Assembly: GCA_948099385.1 (NCBI GenBank)
Contig: CANUEZ040000165.1
Location: 2,926,501-2,990,500 of the forward strand
Direction: 5' to 3'
DNA length: 64,000 nucleotides
Source of the DNA: Fasciola hepatica
Taxonomy: Eukaryota; Platyhelminthes; Trematoda; Plagiorchiida; Fasciolidae
In this document: piece by piece, positions 12,314 through 21,261 of the stretch
Position numbering within the stretch: the first letter of the stretch is position 1
Layout: each line of letters begins with the position of its first letter
The notes under the pieces: generated by a model
The model's database searches: none
Told to the model about the DNA's origin: nothing
The model's input: only the letters and a program-made list of their open reading frames with translations
Made by a program: the position numbers and the translations under genes

Positions 12314-15300
12314 TCAGCACTTGTAGTCGGTTTCCAAAAACTGTTTCAATTTGTGCAGCGCCTTAAATCTATGCGAGATCCTGTTCTTTTCCGATTTGTC
12401 CATTTCCGCGTAAGTTTGTTCATAACCGTCAGGCTGAAACACTGGATCCCAACCGAAGTTACGTGGTCCTCGGGGATTCACAATCTGACCGTCTGTACGT
12501 CCTGTGAAAAGGTGAACAGGGTGACTAGGACCCTCGCAGAATGCGAACGTACACAGCGCGTACGCACGATTATCCCCGAAACCCATGATCATTTTGGGCA
12601 AACCTAGAACGGTGCAACAAGGGGGAAAAATTCTCACTGACAGATAAAGAGCCAAGGCTGACAGCAGTTATCTGAAAAAACTATCATCATGATAAATCAT
12701 AGCGCACGACAACAAGTTAGATGAGAGGTGTCTAATGGAAAAACACGTTTTCGCTTCTCTCATAGGCGTACACCTTTTTCCAGCAAGTTTCGGTCAAAAC
12801 ATGCTATTGTTTAGTCACGACCCATCATTTTCTAGCCCCGAAGCACAACCTTAGCCATCAACCGCAATAATTTAGCCTTGAATCACAATCTTTAACCACG
12901 CCGCTTCAAGCCAATCAGATCAATGGTATTGAAATATTGTGACGTCAGGAAATGGCGGGATAACTTTTTAATACAAAGATTGGTTTTGTAGAGCTGGCTG
13001 AACAAATGAGGCAGTGTGACGATCGCATGTTGCTCAGTTAATCGTGGTAATGGTATTAAAGGCTACACTGCAAATTGGTTGGATAAGGTTTTAACAATGT
13101 ACCTGTATCATCGAACCGTGTGGCACAGTCCGCATGATTGTTTCATTTTTAGTGATAATGATGGTGTTGAACGTTGCAGCACAAATAAACTGACAATAAT
13201 GATAAGATGTACTTACCACAAACATGTATCATCCTCAAACTGTCGTCAATCTATCCAGTTATCTAAACGGATGATGAACCAATTCCTTATTTTTTCACTA
13301 TATCGAGCCTTGATCTATGTCAGCAACTGAAAATGCAAGAAAAGTGCTGTTTGTTACTTTACGGACTTTACAGAACTGCCTGTTTTTGACATTTTAGTCT
13401 TGCATGGGAAGACTCGTTTTCGCTTGTTTGGTATTTTTTTCGGAGGCAGTCGGGTGATACAAATACACCGCAGCCGTTTGTGGCAATATGCGCCATACTT
13501 CATCCGGCACCGTACACACCTGATAATATGGACAGCGTTAGCATGGGTTAAGGAAAAGATCCCATCTCCTATCAGCACAGAAGATCGATGAAAGATAATC
13601 GAATCTGCAAAAAAAGATGATTCGAAGGACGCTGCCAAACAATCCGGCATTATGTTCGAAATATGCCATGCTATTGCAACTACAGATCGAGAAACAGCTT
13701 TCATACCTGGATCCTGAAAGATGAAGTTCCACGAAGAATTTGTCAGGGATCTGTGTGAGGTGGTGGACCAAAACTCAACCAGCACACTGAGACAGTTGAA
13801 GAAGAGGATGAAGAAAGATTTTTACAACTTTTATTCATTTGGTTTTTTTGGCACACTAAAAACTGGTTCACTGAAAACCTAGCAGTCATTTGGGCTGTAC
13901 CAAATGCTTTGATGATACAAGCGCATTGTTAAAACCTTATCCAACCAATCTGCAGTGCAGCATTTGATACCATTACCACGGTTAACTGAGCAACATGCGA
14001 TCGTCACACTGCCTCATTTGTTCAGCCAGCTCTACAACACCAATCTTTGTATTTAAAAAATTATTCCGACATTTCTTGACGCCATAATATTTCGAGACCT
14101 GTGATCTGACTGACTTAAAGCGGCATGGTTGAAGGTCGTGCGGTCGAGGCTAAAGGATTGCGGCTAAATAACTGCGGGTCTTGGTTAGAGCTTGCTGGGA
14201 AAAGGTGCAGGAGTGTTCACTACCAAGGTGACACATTACAGTTTGTTACTGTTTATCGGGAAAATAAATCTGCACCTAATGATGCGCGTTATAAGCAAAA
14301 AAACGAAAGTAATTCAACTGTCGTATCTTAGGCAGAAGGCTGGTTCCGAAAATGGAAACGTAGTTACATGTTGCGATTAGTAGTAAATTGCGTTAGTCGT
14401 TAAGTGTGTTAACCTAATCGGTATCGTCTGTTCGTTCATCAAGAGCCTAGTTACAACCGGCTAATGGATAGTGACACTACTTTTCATGAGCAAGAATGCC
14501 ATTAACTTGCGCAGTTCATCCAGTCACAGTCTGTCGATGGATGGAAAATGCGTTGGTCGGATGTGATGTTTCTTTTATATGCTTACCGTTGTTAAACTTG
14601 ACGTTTAGGTCGCAAACGTCTCGTCACCAGGGAGGTAAGATAATTGGTACGCAGTATGTTTATTTTATCTAATACGCTATCACGACATAAGCCGGGTTTT
14701 TGTCTGTTCTTGTTATTTGCGAACACAAATACTGATGCTAGCCACCAATGTGTATACAATGCTTAACAAACTGACTTCTCCAAAAAATCTACGGGAGGAC
14801 CGTTCACCTGTTTTACGGGTCTCCACGATCTCACATTCAAATGAATCGTTTGTAACCCACGTGGGGATCGTGAAATCTGATGGCTGAAATGCACATCAGA
14901 GGTGGAACATGTAAAAACCATGGAAAACCTCCGCGAAGTGCTTCATCTAATCTGTGTTACTTTCGAGGAGAATCTAGATGTAAGCCAAACAGCATTTGAA
15001 GCCAAAGATATATCTGTTCACCATCAACAACGGTGGAGCTCGTTAGAACGCTGCTTATCTGCCCCACTAAGCACCGGCTTCCCGCACAGCTAACTTTTTT
15101 GCACACGTCCCATGGCGGAAATTCGTAATTATACTACATGTTGTGAAACTAGAAGACACCAAGCTGTAAAGACGTTCCATCAGCACTGTTTACAGATAGA
15201 AGATTGATATCTCTTAGGAAGGTTCTATCTTCTAAGGCTGGTATCTTTCAGCATATCCCCGAACCATGAGGATTAACAGTTACTGTATCCATCTTCAAAA

Positions 15301-17241
15301 GGGCTCCCGCGGGGACGAAACCAACCATATAAGCTTTCTTCCAAAGGTATACGATTTAAAAGAGACATCCTCTACAGGTTTCACCGCACACGTGGGAAGT
15401 AGACTGGGTTTCGTGAACACATTGATTACGTCTTCACCTAACGATCAAATGGTGATCTCTGAGAAGAGGCGTAGGGAGACGTCGTGTGAATGAGTGAAAC
15501 CGCAGTGCAGCGGCATAGTACGCTTCGTGTAATGTGTTTTTGATGCGTTGTGTAATAAGCCGTTATTAACTTTCTTGTACGGAAGATATGTAGATACACT
15601 CTTGGGAATCCAAGAGACAGATGATTGAGTTTGACTTCTTATTTGACTATGAAAACGAATGAATGAGTCTGGATACCCATTGTCACGTAATATGGCATAC
15701 ATAATTGCCTCCTCGTGTGACAGAGTATCTTCTGTCAAGACTTGTATTGCCTCGAAAAATAAAGTTCAGACCAGAGCACTGGTGAACAAATGGTGATAAT
15801 TTGTTGAGGTGGAGGAACTTTCCAGATCATATCCTCTTCCGGGAAATTGACCGCTGAATAAAACCGTCTTTTCTTTGAGTTATTAGGACGTAGAAGGGTA
15901 GCAACTTTTACTGTTCCAATTCATTAGCGAGCTTCAAGTTGGGATGTGCTTCGCTAAATCGGTTTAGTAACTCCCCGACATCTATATGATACATCACCAT
16001 TATCGTACACCTTTAAAGCAGTAGGGCAACCCCCACTGATCACTGCCTTTCTCACCATGTTGCAAACAGAATTAAAAAGTATGAATATACAAGATGGACA
16101 AGGAGTCGACCTACACACGACGGAAAAGGAAACAACGCCCTAATAGCCAACACACGGAATACACAGTATGACTGTACAAACGCACATCGATCAATCATCC
16201 TGATTCGACACAAAGTGACAACAAGATCGCCACTGTTCACGGTTCACTGCCATATCCTTCAGTGTCTCCAGCCAACTGGTTGATGGGTCTTCTGGACCCC
16301 AACCACGAAGATGTCAGGCACCTACTTTTCCTAAGTCTGCTGTACATTTCTTCATTCCTCGTTGCCAAGTCATTCGTTGACCTCCACGTGGTTTCTTCCA
16401 CTCCCGAGGAGGAACGGAGAATAGGGCACGGTACGGTAGACGTGCCTGCCATACGTAACACATGCCCCAACCAACGAAGCCTACTAAGCTGGATACGCTG
16501 TGACAACACTTCTGTATTGCCCTTAACAATCATTCTGTTTATTGCATTTGCAGCCCTTGTGCATCAATTGTTTGTTGAAGAAAACCTACTTAACGGATCA
16601 TTCTCCTTTATATTGCTGCTTTGTTTCATCCAGTGACACCTGTGAATCGGCACAACCATCGATTCACACCATTCCTTGGGAACCTGTTCACTATCCCAGA
16701 CTACACGGGAGTTTTGTTAACTCCGAAACCAAAGCTTTGCACTGAAAAAGGTTACCCGCGGCAAACGGAACGCGGACCAATCAAAATTTTCCACCGACAA
16801 CGCCGCTATTGACACCACCTCTTTCTCGTTTGACTGTAATGTTCGTTAAAATAAATCTAGAACGAAACGTTTGTGCCGAGATTACTATGATCGGATTCAG
16901 AGGCAGAACAATTTCCGTACCATCTGGTCCTAAAGCCCCGAGGAAAGATTTAATATAAGGTCCTGGTAGTCCATTTAGAGCTTCGAAGCACAAAGCGGTG
17001 TCTTCAATTATCACAGGTCCTTGAATAAGGCGAGTTGCACAGCGACATTTCTCTCGACTGACTTCCTCTACTGTACCCTGTATTTCTGGCAAATCCAAAG
17101 ACTTTGACTGGATCTGAGGAAAATTAGATAGACAAACACCAATGTCAAACTTACTTTGTGAACATACTCAGGACCGAGAATCTGAAGAAATTCGGCAAGT
17201 TTGTTTTTGTTTCCAGTGACGAAATAAATCGGCCAAGCCAT
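12314..17241 (-). CDS. ITPA: Inosine triphosphate pyrophosphatase, three exons
   Basis: Hydrolyses ITP, dITP and XTP to monophosphates, clearing deaminated purines from the cytosolic nucleotide pool (HAM1/ITPase family). Exons on the minus strand: exon 1 17,241-17,155 ([15 protein letters not shown], with the TGN..K substrate-binding motif); exon 2 17,113-16,921 ([11 protein letters not shown] then GLPGPYIK); exon 3 12,603-12,314 ([20 protein letters not shown], then SHRFKAL). Splice sites: donor GTAAGT and acceptor CTCAG around a 41-bp phase-0 intron; donor GTACGG and acceptor TTCTAG around a 4,317-bp phase-1 intron. The exons total 570 nt, giving 189 aa plus stop, close to the 194 aa of the human enzyme, with all signature blocks present. 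An in-frame ATG eight codons upstream (17,265) is an alternative start; I chose 17,241 because it aligns with the family N terminus. A second copy of exons 1-2 lies upstream at 20,941-21,261. Confidence 0.93.
12771..14207. mobile_element. Element with roughly 320-360-bp terminal inverted repeats in ITPA intron 2
   Basis: The left arm, about 12,771-13,130, is the imperfect reverse complement of about 13,892-14,207. Matching landmarks include CACCTTTTTCCAGCAAG against CTTGCTGGGAAAAGGTG at the outer ends. Further in are a shared block GAGCTGGCTGAACAAATGAG and a shared block CGATCGCATGTTGCTCAG. The arms differ by scattered substitutions and indels. The interior (about 760 bp) has open frames of up to 143 codons on the minus strand and broken coding-like stretches on the plus strand, with no transposase I can recognise. 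No clear target-site duplication was seen. It could be a foldback or other TIR DNA transposon, or an inverted duplication. Confidence 0.7.
14208..15245. other. Intronic sequence, nothing recognised
   Basis: This lies inside ITPA intron 2. Frames are short and without motifs. No repeats shared with the rest of the window were seen. Confidence 0.5.
15250..15900 (-). mobile_element. Penelope-like element remnant
   Basis: Read on the minus strand with frameshifts, pieces appear in the order expected of the C-terminal part of a Penelope-like reverse transcriptase. First is [16 protein letters not shown] (like the 'G.YL+F.S..P..+K' block), then [11 protein letters not shown] (the 'NGYP..FI' block), then [12 protein letters not shown] (the 'VYLPY' block). 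The main surviving frame is 15,445-15,738. No GIY-YIG nuclease could be read downstream. This is a dead fragment within ITPA intron 2. The family call rests on these three motifs only. Confidence 0.5.
16004..16508 (-). mobile_element. 5'-truncated RTE copy (left recombination partner)
   Basis: Matches the last roughly 500 bp of the RTE family, including the C-terminal motifs [20 protein letters not shown] and MTWQRG and the 3' end near 16,004. The 5' break falls about 16,508, immediately next to the inverted-repeat arm. It carries T at 16,351, which gives Lys in KKCTADLGK. At the right end it has CTACTAAGCTGGATACG, which distinguishes it from the copy at 24,047. The plus-strand open frame across it (16,262-16,636) is an antisense shadow. 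Confidence 0.9.
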
Positions 17242-17479
17242 TTTTTCTATTTGTGTCTGCAACATATATACATATATTATATTTACATTGGCTTAAGATC
17301 AAGCACGGTGCCAAGGCAACAACAGAAAAGCGGGAAAAAGTACAACAGAATAGGACAATCCGTTAGTGAAATGACAACGTGATTATCACGTTTTTTCTCC
17401 GTACACAGTGTGACGTTTTTTGTCACTTTGTCTGCCAGCATGACACTTGCGTGTATTGAAAAGATATGCGAACTCAGCA

Positions 17480-18600
17480 AACGGAACGTACAGCTACTGA
17501 CTTATATTCTGAACCGCATTTTTCAGTGCGTCTAACCAATGACAATCTTATCCCTTGGGTCCCAAACAGGCAGACGGTAAGCCCCAACCGAAGCTAGTGC
17601 TAATGCTAGCTTCTTCTCCATGTAAAGTCACAGCCTGACCACCGCGTCGCTTCTTCCATCCGTAGCCAAAGCGTGTGAAAGAGCATGGGAAGGTAGACGA
17701 TGGACAGATATATGCAAAACATGCTCCAGTCACCGGAGGTGATGTGGAGCGATCACTTCATTCAGAGGGTGACTATCCGCGCCCGGCACACGACGAGACA
17801 TCTCGTTTTTACTCACTCGATGGTCCCACCAGATGCGAGCAATGATTCGGAGGCATCAGCTGTGGACGTCGAACATTCTCAACGCGAAGTGGCCAGTTCT
17901 CGCAACCGTAGCGTAAAACACGACAAACTACGGCGTTATGCACACGACCCTTAAGAAGGAGCCGGATTTCATGGCGGCGACACACGTTTCCCCAGGTTGG
18001 GGAAATCTATTCTAGCTCTTACTATTCATTAACTGATCTTGCCCCAAACCTGCCTCCAAATGTAATAAAGCTCCCGGGCTACTCAAAGCAATCGATTTCC
18101 TGCACAAAGATCGGTGCCGCTATTCTCACACGAGGATAGGGCTATCTCAAGAATCAATTCAATTACAAAAACTGAAGAAGAAGAAGAAGAAGAAGAAGAA
18201 GAAGAGCAAAAGAGGGCAACCCTGACGAACACCACTTCTCGTAATGAATTTAGGTGAACGATCGCCGTAACCATGAACTCGGCTTTGGCTGTTTGTGTAC
18301 AAGCATTGGAAAGGAAAATAAATCTCTCTGATACACCCTTCAATGACAGACAGTACCAGAGAACTGTGCGGTCGGATGAATCAAACGCCGCTTCCAGACC
18401 AAGAAACACCTAAATCGTGAGCACATGGAAAGTGTGTCTGTCCTCTAAGATTTGTCGAAGAGAAAGATGTGGTCGATACAACCTCGACCGGATCTGAAAC
18501 AAACATGATTCTCACGAGTACCCCTTTCGCAAGCGCCGAGTAATCGGTGGTGAATAAGCCCGATGAGCAATTTAGATTCGGTACTTACCACCATAGACTC
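17480..18600 (-). mobile_element. Old RTE-like remnant upstream of ITPA
   Basis: Two decayed parts on the minus strand. 18,083-18,600 reads like the reverse transcriptase core: ENHVCFRSGRGCIDHIF (compare QQAGFRPGRGCTDQIF in the young RTE) and FLGLEAAFDSSDRT (compare FLDLKGAFDSVDRT). 17,548-17,960 reads, with frameshifts, like the C terminus: LEHVLHISVHRLP, GYGWKKRRGGQAVT and ACLGPKG. It is much more diverged than the RTE copies at 24 kb and 42 kb. It ends about 240 bp before the ITPA start codon, so it may border or form part of the promoter region. Confidence 0.75.
18174..18203. repeat. (GAA)10 microsatellite
   Basis: Ten GAA units inside the decayed RTE reverse transcriptase frame, where they read as a run of serines on the minus strand. 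The equivalent tract in unit B (from 22,194) has eleven units, which accounts for the 3-bp length difference between the units. Confidence 0.95.
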
Positions 18601-19029
18601 AAACAAATCAGCAATATAAAGGAGAAGGTGATACGTTAAGTAGGTTTTCTTCAACAAACAATTGATGCACAAGGGATGCAAATACAATAAACAGAATGAT
18701 TGTTAGGGGCAATACAAAAGTGTTATCCAATAGTAAATCCTCTCTTTGTCAGGTTTATTGAACTCGGAAAATATGAACGAGATTACACTTCTTTGTTGCG
18801 AAGATCATATGATAGTGTTTTCTGTCAATGGATGCAAAGAGATGATGGGTCTGGAATACAGGGGATATTTGTTTGTGTTGTGTGATAGCCATTGGATGTA
18901 TAGCAATGTGAATCATCTCACCACCGGTCGCCAACAGGTATAACTGACATGTTACACGATCACGCTGCAGAACCTCAATAACTGCGGCACATTTAACAAG
19001 CTTCACAGACAGCGACTGTTTCGTTACTC

Positions 19030-19440
19030 TACGCTACGAAGATTGTCAATACCCCCACTTTGGGTTTTCGGTTCTCCACAACTTTTGCTCCGACGTGGTT
19101 TCAAGGCATGACTTACTCAATCTGCACCAATCCGTCGAGATTTCGTTTCAGGATAGCCCTCCATCTTCCATATGTGGGTTGCTGGCTGCCAGGGCCGATC
19201 TTTCATCGTTGTTTGGAAATGACGCGCAGAACTCAAAGCCGATTGCTACGAGATCAAGGCAACACTCGATCGGAATTCCATAGGTTGTTACATGATGGCA
19301 TAAATAAACAGTCTGTTTCACCTTGAGGAGTTCAGGTACTGGTAATTGCAAACGAAAGCCATAAAATTCGCAGTGCCGTGAACCACAATCAGACCATAAA
19401 TTAGTACACACACCTGGATGGCTGTTTGTAGTTTCAAGTT
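19030..19440 (+). mobile_element. CsRn1-like Gypsy fragment (protease to RT)
   Basis: With frameshifts, the plus strand reads FCSDVVSRHDLLNLHQSVEI, then CGLLAARADLSSLF, then SKPIATRSRQHS, then a block like LLHDGI, then NHNQTIN. This order matches the stretch from after the aspartic protease into the RT of CsRn1-type Ty3/Gypsy elements, and matches the copy at 31,430 (CKPIATKSRFHT, RLLRDGIIE). It is a dead internal fragment with no LTR nearby. Confidence 0.75.
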
Positions 19441-20023
19441 TTTGTAATTAGAGGCAGTGGAACACCTCCCGCAAGAGCTTCATCCCCGTAAACTCTTGGC
19501 TTTGGGTTCAGGATAGAGATTCACACCAAAGCTTTTGTTGTGAACTAGAATGGCGTCGAAACGTCCCTACCGAGTAGAATCAAAGACCGAAAAATTAGGC
19601 TTTATTCGGCAAACAACTGAGGTACACAACCAAAGATGCAAAAAGGAGGACGCGTTAGGTTGATAAACCAATCAGGTAATTCTACAACATTTTCCCAGAT
19701 GTTTATTTGTCAACCAAAACAGCTCCAAGGTAGTTGTACTTCTCAATTGCGTAAGCTGTACAGAGGTAATTTTGCTACTGTTTTAGAAGAGATGTTGCAT
19801 CTGGGATGTGCATATTCTCAGTATAATCAGAATCATTGTCTCCCTGAGAAGGGTGTGGACGAATCAATGAGAAGTAAATCTGTGCAAATAAGTTCACGGG
19901 TGTGTATAACTTAACCTTTTCGGGGAGGCACAGATTACCGTTGACCAGGAAGTGCAATAAAACAGTACCGTGCCTTTCAACCTGCGAATAAACACGTGTA
20001 CCTTCTGCATTCATCATGAGCAT
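19441..20023. other. Unassigned sequence at the end of unit A
   Basis: No recognisable motif. The 92-codon frame at 19,636-19,914 shows no known domain. The last bases before 20,024 are identical to those before 24,047, as expected of a tandem duplication. Confidence 0.5.
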
Positions 20024-20528
20024 CGTACACCTTTAAAGCAGTAGAGCAACCCCCACTGATCACTGCCTTTCTCACCATGTTGCAAACAGAATTAAAAAGT
20101 ATGAATATACAAGATGGACAAGGAGTCGACCTACACACGACGGAAAAGGAAACAACGCCCTAATAGCCAACACACGGAATACACAGTATGACTGTACAAA
20201 CGCACATCGATCAATCATCCTGATTCGACACAAAGTGACAACAAGATCGCCACTGTTCACGGTTCACTGCCATATCCTTCAGTGTCTCCAGCCAACTGGT
20301 TGATGGGTCTTCTGGACCCCAACCACGAAGATGTCAGGCACCTACTTTTCCTAAGTCTGCTGTACATTTCCTCATTCCTCGTTGCCAAGTCATTCGTTGA
20401 CCTCCACGTGGTTTCTTCCACTCCCGAGGAGGAACGGAGAATAGGGCACGGTACGGTAGACGTGCCTGCCATACGTAACACATGCCCCAACCAACGAAGC
20501 CTACTAAGCTGGATACGCTGTGACAACA
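20024..20528 (-). mobile_element. Hybrid RTE copy at the duplication junction
   Basis: The left part (its 3' end) carries A at 20,045 and C at 20,371, as does the RTE starting at 24,047 and unlike the copy at 16,004. The right part carries CTACTAAGCTGGATACG near 20,500 and the truncation next to the inverted-repeat arm, as in the 16,004 copy and unlike the 24,047 copy. The left flank equals that of the 24,047 copy. It is therefore a recombinant with the exchange point between 20,371 and about 20,503. Confidence 0.9.
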
Positions 20529-20940
20529 CTTCTGTATTGCCCTTAACAATCATTCTGTTTATTGCATTTGCAGCCCTTGTGCATCAATTGTTTGTTGAAG
20601 AAAACCTACTTAACGGATCATTCTCCTTTATATTGCTGCTTTGTTTCATCCAGTGACACCTGTGAATCGGCACAACCATCGATTCACACCATTCCTTGGG
20701 AACCTGTTCACTATCCCAGACTACACGGGAGTTTTGTTAACTCCGAAACCAAAGCTTTGCACTGAAAAAGGTTACCCGCGGCAAACGGAACGCGGACCAA
20801 TCAAAATTTTCCACCGACAACGCCGCTATTGACACCACCTCTTTCTCGTTTGACTGTAATGTTCGTTAAAATAAATCTAGAACGAAACGTTTGTGCCGAG
20901 ATTACTATGATCGGATTCAGAGGCAGAACAATTTCCGTAC

Positions 20941-21261
20941 CATCTGGTCCTAAAGCCCCGAGGAAAGATTTAATATAAGGTCCTGGTAGTCCATTTAGAG
21001 CTTCGAAGCACAAAGCGGTGTCTTCAATTATCACAGGTCCTTGAATAAGGCGAGTTGCACAGCGACATTTCTCTCGACTGACTTCCTCTACTGTACCCTG
21101 TATTTCTGGCAAATCCAAAGACTTTGACTGGATCTGAGGAAAATTAGATAGACAAACACCAATGTCAAACTTACTTTGTGAACATACTCAGGACCGAGAA
21201 TCTGAAGAAATTCGGCAAGTTTGTTTTTGTTTCCAGTGACGAAATAAATCGGCCAAGCCAT
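20941..21261 (-). CDS. ITPA: Second copy of ITPA exons 1 and 2
   Basis: Exon 1 copy 21,261-21,175 and exon 2 copy 21,133-20,941, identical by eye to the exons at 17,241-16,921, including the start codon, the 41-bp intron, donor and acceptor sites. No second exon 3 exists in the window, so this copy can only give a full enzyme by splicing over the first copy to 12,603 (about 8.3 kb). Otherwise it gives a truncated product lacking the FGWDP and SHR motifs. It is a by-product of the tandem duplication and could act as an alternative 5' end of the same gene or be inert. Confidence 0.85.

Larger units (their letters stand above)
16509..18720. repeat. 120-bp inverted-repeat arms bracketing ITPA exons 1-2
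   Basis: 16,509-16,628 and 18,601-18,720 are reverse complements of each other at roughly 90% identity. Both include AATCATTCTGTTTATTG and CATCAATTGTTTGTTGAAG (or complements). The arms enclose ITPA exons 2 and 1 and the old RTE remnant. They may be two opposite-facing copies of one dispersed repeat; I found no third sequence type in the window that identifies it. The same pair occurs in unit B at 20,529-20,648 and 22,624-22,743. Confidence 0.85.
16004..20023. repeat. Tandem duplication unit A (4,020 bp)
   Basis: This block is repeated at 20,024-24,046 with almost complete identity. It contains, left to right: a 3' RTE fragment, an inverted-repeat arm, ITPA exons 2 and 1, an old RTE remnant, the second inverted-repeat arm, a Gypsy fragment and about 580 bp of unassigned sequence. 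I noticed only three differences from unit B: G/A at 16,025/20,045, T/C at 16,351/20,371, and one GAA unit near 18,200. Its left flank differs from that of unit B. Confidence 0.97.

Noticed and set aside
18083..18409. A serine-rich 108-codon frame that might be a low-complexity protein
   Set aside because: The serine run is the GAA microsatellite within a decayed RTE reverse transcriptase.
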